Shown here one piece after another: positions 6,321-14,541 of a DNA stretch of 64,000 nt. Source of the stretch: a virus. Made by a program: the position numbers and the translations under genes. Below the pieces are notes generated by a model. It had not been told where the DNA came from. It worked only from the letters and a program-made list of their open reading frames with translations, and searched no databases. The stretch covers positions 1 to 64,000 of IMG/VR virus record IMGVR_UViG_3300012930_000003. One strand, 5' to 3'. Position 1 is the first letter of the stretch; every line of letters begins with the position of its first letter.

Positions 6321-8036
6321 TTAATCGAACAGATTGGCGGATGCGGTAGCGCCGCCGCCGGTAACGTGTACGAGTTCGCGGGCATTGAGGCGTTGCAGAT
6401 AGGCGTCGCGGCTGGATCGCTTGTATCCGGTGGCTTCGTCTATTGCGCCGCGTGGAACGTGGTCGGGGTATTGCTGGATGAGAATATCAAGCACCTTGCG
6501 CTCGCCTTCGGGCAGGGTCCGGAGGACGTGATCGCGGAGCGCGGCTCCAGTCGGCAGCGGATTGAAGTCGTCGCCAAGGGCCGCCACGCCTTCCGCGCTC
6601 GCCTCGATACGGTCACCGCGAGCGAATGATAGATACCCGCGTTCCTTGAGCCGCTGGATATAGGCGTCCCTGGATGACCGCTTATAGCCCGTGAGGACGG
6701 TAAGCTGCTGGCGGGTGACGCCGTTGGGGTGCTGCGCTGCGGCGATCAGGCAGGCGCGCTCGCCTTTGGGCAGAGCGGCTCCGTTGGCATCAGCTTTTGC
6801 GCCCTTGTAGATGTGCCGGACATGCGGTTGGCTGGTGATGTCGGTTCCCGTGCGGGCGTCGATCACGCGGCGGGCTGGCACCACGACATTGACGGGCTTG
6901 GGGCGCATCCCCTGAGCATCGTCAAAAGCCTTATCGGCGAGCCGCTGGGCCTCCTTGACGGCCGCCAGCGTGGCCGCCTCAAGTTCCCGCATGACGTCGA
7001 CGATGTGCTGGCGGCCGGCCGATATGCCCTCCTGATAGGCTTGGTTCCTGATGGTTTGACGTTCTTCCTCAGCCAATGGCGCGGGAACCGCTGGCTGGCG
7101 GGCCACATCTGCCCGTAGGCGCGTTATTTCAGCCCGGAGAGCCTTCAGGTCGTTCGCCTTGGCATCCGCCTCCAAGGCCGTCAGGCGACCCTTGAGGGCA
7201 TCCAGATTGACTGGGGCTAGCTCCGGCCCCTTGCCGTCGCCGATATCGGGGGCGCGGCTGCTATCGAACGTGGTCGGCAGCGGGAACCGGACATGGCGCA
7301 GCACGTCGTCCTGCGGCGACCATACCCATGCCTCGCCGGGTTTGAGCGACGGCAGTGATGCGATGATTTCCCGGCCCTTCTGGGGGTCGGCTTGATCTGC
7401 AATCCAATCGGCGATGGCCTTGCGGTCCTGCGGCGCCATCAGGCGCATGGCGACAAGGCTCTGCGCTTGCGTGAGGCTGTCCTTGTGCAGCTTGGCCGGT
7501 CGCTGCGATATCATGGCGATGCGCAGCCCACGGGACCGGCCCAGCGAAACCAGATTGTTGCCGGCGTGCAGCATCGCTGGCACCGCGCCTCCGACGGCCG
7601 CGCCAGCTTGCGGCATGAACAGATGGGCCTCGTCGATGACAAGGTGCATCGGTCCCTTGTTTTTCCGGCGGATAGCCTCGGCGAATTCGGTAAAGAACGA
7701 GGTCCGCTCCGAAACCGTCATCAGCGACATATCGAAGATGGCCGAATCGCTACTGGTCGCGAATGTCTCCGCCAGCACAACGGCATCCCGCGCGCGCAAC
7801 GGATAATCGGCATGGTCCCCGCCGAAAATGTAAATCGGGAAGCCTTTGCCTTTGCCGTCCGCTTTCAGTCGAAGTCCCCACCAAGCAGAAGTTGGGTCCA
7901 GAATGCAAACCCGGTGCCCAGCCGCCAATGCGGGCTCAACCAACCCGCGTTTTGCAGCACTTGTTTTTCCGGAACCCGTGGCCCCAAGAAACGCGATGTG
8001 TTTTCCGATGGCGCCGGCAGGTATTAAATCAGTCAT
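6321..8036 (-). CDS. HerA/DUF87-type ATPase with two winged helices
   Basis: 571 residues. Walker A is GATGSGKT (18-25), Walker B is HLVIDEAH (131-138), and GLRIAMISQRP (170-180) fits the sensor/arginine region of HerA-FtsK family ATPases, which form hexamers that pump or unwind DNA. A coiled-coil stretch (about 280-370) follows. The C-terminus holds two winged-helix repeats, both with the motif TGYKRSSRDAY (near 452 and 537), so it is a tandem duplication. The usual HerA partner NurA is absent; a DEDDh exonuclease gene is next. It overlaps the upstream HTH gene by 8 nt. Role in DNA-end resection is inferred from context. Confidence 0.88.
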   Translation of the reverse strand: MTDLIPAGAIGKHIAFLGATGSGKTSAAKRGLVEPALAAGHRVCILDPTSAWWGLRLKADGKGKGFPIYIFGGDHADYPLRARDAVVLAETFATSSDSAIFDMSLMTVSERTSFFTEFAEAIRRKNKGPMHLVIDEAHLFMPQAGAAVGGAVPAMLHAGNNLVSLGRSRGLRIAMISQRPAKLHKDSLTQAQSLVAMRLMAPQDRKAIADWIADQADPQKGREIIASLPSLKPGEAWVWSPQDDVLRHVRFPLPTTFDSSRAPDIGDGKGPELAPVNLDALKGRLTALEADAKANDLKALRAEITRLRADVARQPAVPAPLAEEERQTIRNQAYQEGISAGRQHIVDVMRELEAATLAAVKEAQRLADKAFDDAQGMRPKPVNVVVPARRVIDARTGTDITSQPHVRHIYKGAKADANGAALPKGERACLIAAAQHPNGVTRQQLTVLTGYKRSSRDAYIQRLKERGYLSFARGDRIEASAEGVAALGDDFNPLPTGAALRDHVLRTLPEGERKVLDILIQQYPDHVPRGAIDEATGYKRSSRDAYLQRLNARELVHVTGGGATASANLFD

Positions 8037-8253
8037 GGGCCCCTCTCACTTTCTGGTGGATAAGTCGCCAGACAGAGGACTGGCTGATGCCGTATAGCGC
8101 CGCAGCGTCGCGCTGTTTCGTCTTGCCGTCGGCCATTAACGATCTGAGGTCAGCTACCTGCCGGTCTGATAGTGTCGCGACGCGGGAGGATTGCGCCACG
8201 ATATCCACATACCTCACTTCGCTAATAAAATGGCTGGCATCGATGTGGATCAT
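8029..8253 (-). CDS. small helix-turn-helix protein
   Basis: 74 residues. LSDRQVADLRSLMADGKTKQ followed by RDAAALYGISQSSVWRLIHQ is a textbook HTH of the resolvase/HNH-associated type. It ends 8 nt inside the HerA-like gene and begins at an ATGA overlap with the DUF1367-like gene. Probably a DNA-binding accessory or regulator. Confidence 0.8.
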   Translation of the reverse strand: MIHIDASHFISEVRYVDIVAQSSRVATLSDRQVADLRSLMADGKTKQRDAAALYGISQSSVWRLIHQKVRGAHD

Positions 8254-8762
8254 TCTGGTTCCTCATAGGCTGATGCGGGAGGCGAGGGGCGGTCGTCCAG
8301 CGGAGGGCCATCGTTTGACGGCCATCCGGATTCGGTTCGGCGATTGCGGTCCTCGATTTCAGGCAACAGCGTTGTTGCGTCAAAGCCGAGTATTCGCGAC
8401 AAAACCCAGAGAGCCCGGTTTTTGAAACGCTTGAACGGTTCCTCCGCCATTGACGCGAAGTTGATGCTTTTCGGCAAAAATATCATGCGTCCATCAACCA
8501 AGCGAAGCGGCCTTACGTGATTTACGGCGACCTTAAGTGCGTCCAAGAGCGTGTCCTCATCGGGGTATTCGGGTAGATGGTCGGAAGCCAAGTGCAGAAT
8601 TGCAAAAAAATGGCGATGGTTTTTGGGACTTCTTGGCTTGCGCCAGTCCACGAGGATTTCCTTTCCCTCGGGGATGGCTTGCATCCATTCCTCGGCGACA
8701 AAATCGGCGGGGACGAGACAATTGCCCCGCCGAATAAACGCTTTGGCATCGAGGTCGGCCAT
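8250..8762 (-). CDS. DUF1367-like recombination-region protein
   Basis: 170 residues from ATG 8762. The core (EILVDWRKPRSPKNHRHFFA followed by ILHLASDHLPEYP) matches the DUF1367 pattern, where a basic 'RP+s..NH+.FFA.L.' segment precedes a helical domain; these proteins are found beside phage recombination genes such as recT and ninB-type genes. The C-terminus is Pro/Glu-rich and disordered. Biochemical function is not known. Confidence 0.75.
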   Translation of the reverse strand: MADLDAKAFIRRGNCLVPADFVAEEWMQAIPEGKEILVDWRKPRSPKNHRHFFAILHLASDHLPEYPDEDTLLDALKVAVNHVRPLRLVDGRMIFLPKSINFASMAEEPFKRFKNRALWVLSRILGFDATTLLPEIEDRNRRTESGWPSNDGPPLDDRPSPPASAYEEPE

Positions 8763-8763
8763 A

Positions 8764-10266
8764 TCAGTCCCCGCCGAGCCGCTTTTCGTGCTTGTTGAAG
8801 ATACCTTGGGCCGCGTCCGAATCCGGCGGGAATTCCAGTTTGGCGGCCAGCGGTTCGCAGACCTGATCCCAGACGCCTTGCAGCATATCGGGGTCGTCGA
8901 CGGCGGCGAGTTCGGTATCAATCAATTTTAGAATTGCCTCGGGGTCCGTCGGCGCGTCGGGTGCGTCGCCGTCCATATCGCCGGGCGCGTTCATATCGGC
9001 CGGCGGCGCGGCTTTCTTCGCGGCCTTTTTCTCTGCCTTTTCCTGTGCGTCCCGGAATGCCTGCATGACTTTCTCAATGGTTTTTTTGACATCACCGGCA
9101 ACCGAAGGCTTGCCACGGGCCAGCTTTCCGAGAGGTTCGTTATTGAGGTCGATCCATTTATACAAAACGGAGATATCCGGCGAAGTGCGGATGAGGTCCT
9201 GATACTTGGCGGCCCATGTGTCGTAGGTCTCGCCCGTGCCTGGGATTTTGTGCGGCTGCGGCCCCGGGTCGGACGGCCCATCGTCCTTTGGCGCGGGCGC
9301 GGCCGGTTTCGGTGCCGTGGTTCGCGGCGGGCCGGAACTGATCGGGTCGGCCTTGGTCTCCTTCGGCTGGCGCGGCGGCGGGGTGCCGTCGCGGGCTTCC
9401 TCGGGTTCGGTTGGGGCCGGTTCGGACTTCGGCGGGGCGATGGCGCGCGGCGGTCCCGCATCCTTGTTCCCGGTCGTGGCGGCATCGGTCACGGCTGGCA
9501 TGTCGACGCTGAGATCGTGTACGTTGCGTCCGATCATTTCCTCGGCGGTGAGCTCGTTGCCGATTTCCTCGGGGAACGCGCGGCGGAGCGCGGCGGCCTC
9601 GGCGCATTTCTCAAGCTGGCCTTCGGGCCGTTCCTGCCACATCTTATTCGGCAACTCGCTGGCGCCCTGCGTGGCGTAGGTCTCAAGCCACGCGACTTTC
9701 GGCCCGACGAACTTGCACCGCGATCCATCAACGATGCGATAGACCGTGATGCGGCACCATTCGGGGAATTCCATATCCACTGCCGCGTCTTTCCACTCGC
9801 CCTTTTCCTTCACCCGGCCCTTGAATGTCATGGTGATGGGTTCGCCGAACTGCGCTTCGTCGCAGCCGGCATATCCCTTCGTTCGGGATGCGGTGGTGCG
9901 CAACTCGCTGATGCCAGGCCAAACGGTTTCGACCATCGCGCCGCGACCGCTATCCCACATGGGCACGATGTGAACCGGCCGCTTCATGATATCAAGGCCG
10001 CGCGACTTGCAATAGGACAGCGCCATCACAATCGAGTCGGCGGTTTTGGCTGCCGGGAAGATAGCCTCAACGAGGACCTTCCACGTTCCCTTATCGAGGC
10101 CAAATCTCTCCTCGATCGCCGGGTGATACGGCAGGCGCGCGGGCTGGAAAATCGCGACCTCGCCTTTGCTGGTTGACTGATCGGCGACGGTATCGGTTCG
10201 TTCTGCGGTCTGTGTCTGCACGGCGTCGCCTTTCGGTTTGTTTTTGATTCCGGGTGGTCGGCCCAT
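8764..10266 (-). CDS. bet: RecT/Bet-family single-strand annealing protein
   Basis: 500 residues. After a basic start, residues 50-240 follow the phage Bet/RecT pattern: AAKTADSIVMALSYCKSRGL, DIMKRPVHIVPMW, VWPGISELRTTASRT, and GQLEKCAEAAALRRAFPEE. These proteins coat single-stranded DNA and anneal complementary strands during phage recombination and repair. The remaining ~250 residues are Pro/Ala/Lys-rich and include a longer tail than the ~260-residue lambda Bet; the tail could bind partners. The operon supplies a candidate exonuclease (5645-6304) and an SSB-tip protein (10279-10608). Confidence 0.92.
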   Translation of the reverse strand: MGRPPGIKNKPKGDAVQTQTAERTDTVADQSTSKGEVAIFQPARLPYHPAIEERFGLDKGTWKVLVEAIFPAAKTADSIVMALSYCKSRGLDIMKRPVHIVPMWDSGRGAMVETVWPGISELRTTASRTKGYAGCDEAQFGEPITMTFKGRVKEKGEWKDAAVDMEFPEWCRITVYRIVDGSRCKFVGPKVAWLETYATQGASELPNKMWQERPEGQLEKCAEAAALRRAFPEEIGNELTAEEMIGRNVHDLSVDMPAVTDAATTGNKDAGPPRAIAPPKSEPAPTEPEEARDGTPPPRQPKETKADPISSGPPRTTAPKPAAPAPKDDGPSDPGPQPHKIPGTGETYDTWAAKYQDLIRTSPDISVLYKWIDLNNEPLGKLARGKPSVAGDVKKTIEKVMQAFRDAQEKAEKKAAKKAAPPADMNAPGDMDGDAPDAPTDPEAILKLIDTELAAVDDPDMLQGVWDQVCEPLAAKLEFPPDSDAAQGIFNKHEKRLGGD

Positions 10267-10278
10267 TTTTAGCTCCTG

Positions 10279-10608
10279 TTAAAACGGCATATCATCGTCA
10301 TCGTCTGCCTTCGGACGATTGGCGGCAATCTGATTGCGGACGGCCTTGAGTTCCAAGTCCGCTTGCGCGACGGCCCCGCGCAACTGGTCGCGCTGGCGGT
10401 AAAGCTGGTTGACTTCCTCGCGGAGCGATTCGGGATCGGCGAGAACCGGCGACTTGCCGTCTACCTGCGACCGCACCCATACCGATAATTCGAGCAAGAT
10501 ATCTTCGGGAACGTCGCCGTCCAAGACGGATGCCTCAGCCTCTACGGCTTGGTGCGAGTAGCCGGGGCCGGTGACAAGCTTGCGGTAACGAACTGCGGTG
10601 ATAATCAT
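10279..10608 (-). CDS. small protein with SSB-like acidic C-terminal tip
   Basis: 109 residues from ATG 10608, which overlaps the upstream stop (ATGA). The N-terminal half (MIITAVRYRKLVTGPGYSHQ, AVEAEASVLDGDVPEDILLE) is beta-rich and typical of a small family located beside phage recT genes; a coiled coil follows. The last residues are KADDDDDMPF, nearly the DDDIPF tip with which bacterial SSB recruits recombination and replication enzymes. No OB fold is apparent. It may compete with or substitute for the SSB tip. Confidence 0.75.
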   Translation of the reverse strand: MIITAVRYRKLVTGPGYSHQAVEAEASVLDGDVPEDILLELSVWVRSQVDGKSPVLADPESLREEVNQLYRQRDQLRGAVAQADLELKAVRNQIAANRPKADDDDDMPF

Positions 10609-11612
10609 CTGACATCTGCCTTTTCTTCCACGGTTGCGCACGGTGTATCTATCCCTGCGTCTACGGCCTTCTGTGCAAGGTTCATAAAAAGATTGTAGAC
10701 CTCGGGCATCCCGCCGAATTGATGCCACGCTTTCAGCAGATCGATTTTGGTCACGACTTTCTTGGTGCGGACGCTCGCGGTTCGGCCGGACCCGCCCTTG
10801 ATCTGCGCGGACGGCGCTGGCGTATTCGCCATCGGCTTGGCCTGAACGGGCTTGGGAGGCTCCGGAGCGAGTTCGCCAGCCACAAGGGCCGCCGCAGCCG
10901 CTTTATCGAATTCATCGCGGGCGCGCTCATTGGCCTCGTCTGCGATACGTTGGGCCTCAATGGTGGCCTGCCGCAGGTTCTCCCGCTTTACGTCCTCCCA
11001 AGCCTCTTGCGCCTTCCGGATATCACTAGCCCCATCGGCGGCAGAATCCCGCAGCGGGAACCAAACCTCGCGGATGCGCTTCTGTTCGTCCAGCAGCGGC
11101 CGGTTCAAAGCCTCGTATGCCTTGGTGGCCTTGCCGCTTAGGCCGGTCAGAGCGCTGCGGAGGGTCTGAGCACGCGCGGCGGCTTCGTCGCTCTCGATGA
11201 CCTTGTAGGCATCCAGGCCAGCCCGTGCGGCTGCAATCTCGGCCTTGAGCGAGCCCGCAGGGTCCGTCTCGGGGTCGATCTCGGGGCCTTTGGCGGTCGC
11301 GGCGGCGCCAGCGTCGTTGTCCAGCCACGCGCCTGTGTCCATCCGGTGCCAGTATGCCTCCGACGTGATCGGAAATCTTGAAGCATACGGCCACGTCTCA
11401 AACATCCGCAGCGGGTCCTGCGGCTGGCGGCCGTTGATGTGGCACCTTTGCTCGCCCGTTTCGGCGTCCTTCCAGTAGGCGACGGGTTCGAATGTGCCGT
11501 CCTTTTTCTTCTGCCTATAGAATCCACTCTCGGGCGAATCCGCGCTGATCTGTCCGCGCGTTCCTTTAAGCGCGTTTTCCCACCACAAAAATTCACTTTC
11601 AACTTTAGACAT
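10605..11612 (-). CDS. unknown protein of the recT operon
   Basis: 335 residues. The N-terminus (EFLWWENALKGTRGQISADS) is followed by a compact domain (to ~95), a long helical region rich in Ala/Glu/Arg (~130-245), a Pro/Ala linker and a C-terminal segment. The helical region could form a coiled coil. It lies directly upstream of the SSB-tip and Bet genes with 4-nt overlaps, so a recombination or replication role is likely. Its first 20 residues recur at the start of the adjacent HNH gene. Confidence 0.8.
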   Translation of the reverse strand: MSKVESEFLWWENALKGTRGQISADSPESGFYRQKKKDGTFEPVAYWKDAETGEQRCHINGRQPQDPLRMFETWPYASRFPITSEAYWHRMDTGAWLDNDAGAAATAKGPEIDPETDPAGSLKAEIAAARAGLDAYKVIESDEAAARAQTLRSALTGLSGKATKAYEALNRPLLDEQKRIREVWFPLRDSAADGASDIRKAQEAWEDVKRENLRQATIEAQRIADEANERARDEFDKAAAAALVAGELAPEPPKPVQAKPMANTPAPSAQIKGGSGRTASVRTKKVVTKIDLLKAWHQFGGMPEVYNLFMNLAQKAVDAGIDTPCATVEEKADVR

Positions 11613-12153
11613 GGGTCCACTTCTCCCTGCGGACGATTAAAGAAATCATGCGTTGTGACACGCCAAATTCGGCGGCTAAATCAACCTGCCGAACTATCCC
11701 CGGCTTATACCGTGCGCGGATTTTAACCACTTCATCATCGGTCAATTTGGATGCTGGATTATCCTCGCCCTCCAAATAGGGAACCAGCCCCAATGCGTGA
11801 GCATGGCGAACATTCCGCACAGGGGTGCACCACTCCAAATTGGACGGGAGATTATTCGATTTAACGCCGTTCAGATGGTTTGTGTAGGGCATGTTTTCCG
11901 GGTTCGGAATGAACGTTTTGGCAATGACGCGGTGGACTTTGATGAACTTGCCGCGAACCCGTATTCGAAAATACCCCCTATCTAATTTTTGCGTGTAGAC
12001 CATTCCGTCTGCGCTCCGACGGATTCTACCCATCGTACTGGCATCAATCATCACGCCGTTATATTCGCCCGCGCATTGCCACTGTTCGTCGGCCGATATC
12101 TGGCCTCGGGTGCCGGCGAGGGCGGCGGTCCACCATGCATATTGGTCGGTCAA
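11605..12153 (-). CDS. HNH homing endonuclease with C-terminal HTH
   Basis: 182 residues. Residues 28-115 resemble the NUMOD4/HNH_3 arrangement: strands around GYFRIRVRGKFIKVHRVIAK, then NHLNGVKSNNLPSNLEWCT, the His-Asn core of the nuclease. The C-terminus (SKLTDDEVVKIRARYK...) is an HTH. Such free-standing genes spread by cutting alleles that lack them. Oddly, residues 5-22 (YAWWTAALAGTRGQISAD) copy the start of the next gene's product, so the gene appears to have arrived with a piece of its target gene fused in front. Confidence 0.88.
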   Translation of the reverse strand: MTDQYAWWTAALAGTRGQISADEQWQCAGEYNGVMIDASTMGRIRRSADGMVYTQKLDRGYFRIRVRGKFIKVHRVIAKTFIPNPENMPYTNHLNGVKSNNLPSNLEWCTPVRNVRHAHALGLVPYLEGEDNPASKLTDDEVVKIRARYKPGIVRQVDLAAEFGVSQRMISLIVRREKWTHV

Positions 12154-12464
12154 TATCGCGTCTCCTGCTTGGGATTGGTTTCATCTATCGGTGCGGGGTG
12201 TTTATTGAAAAATGGGTCATCGGCGCGCCAAGCGACGCTTCCATCCAGAGATGTTGCGTTGCCCGGATAGTCAAACATTTTGCGACATGCGGCGCTGTAT
12301 TGCTTCGCTGTGCAAACGGCATATTTATCGACATTGCAATATGCGACGTGTGCTGCGAAACGGTCGTGACTCCAAACCCGACAGAGTGGCGATGCGCCAA
12401 ATATGGCAGTCGCAATCGCGGCAATCGCCAACGCGCTGATACCAAGAGCGATAAGTTTACGCAC
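12150..12464 (-). CDS. secreted or anchored small protein
   Basis: 104 residues. The N-terminus (MRKLIALGISALAIAAIATA) is a signal peptide or anchor. The mature part has four cysteines (PLCRVW, AYCNVD, AVCTAK, AACRKM) spaced as if disulfide-bonded. ATGA overlap with the HNH gene downstream. Function unknown. Confidence 0.7.
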   Translation of the reverse strand: MRKLIALGISALAIAAIATAIFGASPLCRVWSHDRFAAHVAYCNVDKYAVCTAKQYSAACRKMFDYPGNATSLDGSVAWRADDPFFNKHPAPIDETNPKQETRY

Positions 12465-12861
12465 GGCTGAATTTCCTTTTCTGCGTCCCGAACCCTCGGG
12501 ATTGAATTTTGGCCCGCGCCTCTTTCGGCAAGCGCGGCCGGATGGTGGTGCGGGGTTTTCGCGCGTGGCCGCCGTCGCCTCCGTATTCGAGATAAAGCCG
12601 CGCCGCGATGTCGAACGGGTCCAGACTGTGGGTCTGCCAGAACTCCGATTCGTTCATGGAATGTTGTTCGTCGTGGTGAAATCGGCACATTGGAGTTGAG
12701 TGCTTGTCGTGGGGCTTCATGCCCTTGGCGAAAAGCCCGATGCGTATATGGCAGGGGTCTGTCATACCGACCGCGCCGCAGATGCAGCAAGGTTTGCCCT
12801 TGAGGAAGGTCAAAAACCCTCGGTCGTATAGACGTGGCTGTTTTGGGCGGACTTGGGGCAC
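12457..12861 (-). CDS. DUF968-like HNH-type nuclease
   Basis: 134 residues. C25 and C28 (PCCICG), C37-H38 (DPCHIR), and C59/H62/H63 (TPMCRFHHDEQHS) match the phage DUF968/HNH pattern, where two Cys pairs hold zinc and a His is catalytic. Members occur in phage recombination regions and are thought to cut branched or specific DNA. The C-terminus is basic. It sits upstream of the recT cluster. Confidence 0.82.
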   Translation of the reverse strand: MPQVRPKQPRLYDRGFLTFLKGKPCCICGAVGMTDPCHIRIGLFAKGMKPHDKHSTPMCRFHHDEQHSMNESEFWQTHSLDPFDIAARLYLEYGGDGGHARKPRTTIRPRLPKEARAKIQSRGFGTQKRKFSRA

Positions 12862-12864
12862 GGC

Positions 12865-13068
12865 CTAATTCCCCGGGAACGCCAGATAGTCCTGAGTTGG
12901 TTTATCGGGTCTCCTATTTGCAACCCATCCATCGGGACGCGGTTCGCAAAGAGCCTCGACGCCAATATGTCTCGCCTCCAGCAAGCACCACTCGCTGTAG
13001 CAACGATAAACCACTTGGAGGTCCTGCGGCTGACCCTGCAACACTAATATCAGTTCCTTGACGGTCAT
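12865..13068 (-). CDS. small conserved phage protein
   Basis: 67 residues starting MTVKELILVLQGQPQDLQVV, a pattern common in small phage proteins of about this size ('T..EL...L...pp...V'). Stop is followed 3 nt later by the next gene; start overlaps the upstream stop (ATGA). Function unknown. Confidence 0.7.
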   Translation of the reverse strand: MTVKELILVLQGQPQDLQVVYRCYSEWCLLEARHIGVEALCEPRPDGWVANRRPDKPTQDYLAFPGN

Positions 13069-13241
13069 TTCTTTTTCCTCGGTTTTCCGGTTTTCTTCGC
13101 CGCCTTCGCAACCGCTTTCACGAGGTCGCGTTTCATCGGCTTGGGGATCGGCGCCCGTTTGATGAGCGCCTGCGCGCGGTCGTATCGCGCCTCGCGTTGC
13201 TCGCGGAGTTTTGCCTCTCGGGGGCCAATTTCTCTCGTCAT
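13065..13241 (-). CDS. 58-residue very basic protein
   Basis: ATG 13241 to a TGA overlapping the next start. MTREIGPREAKLREQREARY is followed by a Lys/Arg/Pro-rich tail ending in KPRKKK. It is chained to both neighbours by ATGA overlaps. The charge suggests nucleic acid binding. Confidence 0.6.
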   Translation of the reverse strand: MTREIGPREAKLREQREARYDRAQALIKRAPIPKPMKRDLVKAVAKAAKKTGKPRKKK

Positions 13242-13531
13242 GGTCGCTCCGATGAAATCTTGAGCCAGATTTTCAGCGCCGCACTAGCTGCAGCTTCATG
13301 CGTCCGGAATACCTTGGCGCGGGCCGAATTGCCGCTGAGGATATATCCGTGTCCGACAACTTGAGCGGTGTATCCAGATGACCGCGAATTCATCGCAGTT
13401 TGGATTTTTCCGTTCTCAGTGATCTGGCAATAGTTGTTGATGCCGGTGCGATAGGATTTGAAAAGCACGCCTTCGACCGTGCGCCGACCGCTGCAAAGCT
13501 GATATCCCGGGTCAATGAGTGTCTTGCTCAT
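13238..13531 (-). CDS. small unknown protein
   Basis: 97 residues from ATG 13531 (MSKTLIDPGYQLCSGRRTVE), chosen for the ATGA junction with the upstream gene. Beta-rich pattern with a C-terminal helix. No family recognised. Confidence 0.6.
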   Translation of the reverse strand: MSKTLIDPGYQLCSGRRTVEGVLFKSYRTGINNYCQITENGKIQTAMNSRSSGYTAQVVGHGYILSGNSARAKVFRTHEAAASAALKIWLKISSERP

Positions 13532-13716
13532 GGCGTAATCACCCAAAATCCGAGGATGCAAATCAGGATGATGGCCCAAGCCCCGGCGTGGGCGATTTTC
13601 ATCCCCACATACGCCGCTGCATCAAGCGCGTTCGGCTCTCTGTCTATTCTGGGCAGTTCGTCGCTGAGAAGCCTGACCATTTCGTCGGGCCATGTGTCGG
13701 AGGGGTCGCGGTTCAT
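13528..13716 (-). CDS. small tail-anchored membrane protein
   Basis: 62 residues. A polar helical N-terminus (EMVRLLSDELPRIDREP) precedes one C-terminal membrane helix (AGAWAIILICILGFWVI). ATGA overlaps on both sides. Function unknown. Confidence 0.6.
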   Translation of the reverse strand: MNRDPSDTWPDEMVRLLSDELPRIDREPNALDAAAYVGMKIAHAGAWAIILICILGFWVITP

Positions 13717-13928
13717 TTCCTCATTTCCTTCATCATGTTTTCCCAAAAATCTTCGTTCTTGGCGTCAACGTCAGTGATTTTGAAAACGACTATTGTGTCG
13801 CCGTCGCGCCAAACGTCACCATGGGATTGCACCATTTGATGGATGGCGCTTGCCACGTTCCGTTCAAGATCAACGCGCCGATACTCTTCCTCGTCGCCGC
13901 CGTTGTGTAATACAATCCGGAATGGCAT
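13713..13928 (-). CDS. small unknown protein
   Basis: 71 residues from ATG 13928 (MPFRIVLHNGGDEEEYRRVD), a compact alpha/beta pattern with a charged end (NEDFWENMMKEMRK). The upstream extension of the frame is not protein-like. Confidence 0.65.
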   Translation of the reverse strand: MPFRIVLHNGGDEEEYRRVDLERNVASAIHQMVQSHGDVWRDGDTIVVFKITDVDAKNEDFWENMMKEMRK

Positions 13929-13932
13929 GGTT

Positions 13933-14145
13933 CTAATCCGGCATGCCCTGATACACGGCCTTTTCGGTGGTGTAGTCGTTGATGGTGTTGGCGAACGCCT
14001 GCGCGATGTACTCAGCAGCGGCGCGGTCGACGGCATGGAAAACCAGCGTGTCGATGCTGCGCGGCATATCCTCAAATCGAGTAAGGCGCACGTTGTAGAC
14101 GGCGGACTTGTCGGTGAGGATTTCCTTGTCGACGAATATTTTCAC
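13933..14145 (-). CDS. small unknown protein, GTG start
   Basis: 70 residues from GTG 14145, preceded by GGGAG 8 nt away and overlapping the upstream stop as GTGA. KIFVDKEILTDKSAVYNVRL leads into a helical half. Function unknown. Confidence 0.65.
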   Translation of the reverse strand: MKIFVDKEILTDKSAVYNVRLTRFEDMPRSIDTLVFHAVDRAAAEYIAQAFANTINDYTTEKAVYQGMPD

Positions 14146-14231
14146 AGAAACACTCCCATTGTGATGAGCCAAGCCACGGCGAGGGCCGCAGCGGCGATGC
14201 TGAAAGACTGGATGCGGGCGGCGGAGGTCAC
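14142..14231 (-). CDS. 29-residue membrane micropeptide
   Basis: GTG 14231 overlaps the upstream stop (GTGA) and its own stop overlaps the next GTG (GTGA). The product (TSAARIQSFSIAAAALAVAW then LITMGVFL) is one hydrophobic helix. The double coupling argues that it is translated despite its size. Confidence 0.45.
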   Translation of the reverse strand: MTSAARIQSFSIAAAALAVAWLITMGVFL

Positions 14232-14479
14232 GACATTTCACCCCATTTTGTATCGGGGATAAATCCGCATTTCTCTGCGAATGCGCGAGCCTGCTGCTTG
14301 GTACGAAATCCAGCCTTGTCGCAATTCTCGATCGCGCGGGCCGGATCAAATGGCGGGCTTTTGTCATCTATGGTGTATGGGGCTGTTTGCACATCATAGC
14401 CCTGAGCCCGACACCCGATAATCGAAACGTTGCAGGGCCAACAGTGCAATTTTCCGTCCGTGAATTCTTCGTCAGCCAT
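14228..14479 (-). CDS. first gene of leftward operon, unknown
   Basis: 83 residues, nearest to the divergent promoter region. Cys residues (HCWPCNVSIIGCRAQGYD, ENCDKAGF, EKCGF) may bind zinc, and the second half is helical. A purine-rich GGGAGA precedes the ATG. First position suggests early, high expression. Function unknown. Confidence 0.7.
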   Translation of the reverse strand: MADEEFTDGKLHCWPCNVSIIGCRAQGYDVQTAPYTIDDKSPPFDPARAIENCDKAGFRTKQQARAFAEKCGFIPDTKWGEMS

Positions 14480-14541
14480 TCTATTCTCCCGTTGGGCGAG
14501 GGCGCCGTGCCCTGTGAATGTGCCCCTATCAATAATCGCGT

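Noticed and set aside
9250-10176. 308-residue plus-strand frame
   Set aside because: Antisense of the Bet gene, Arg-rich, no protein character.
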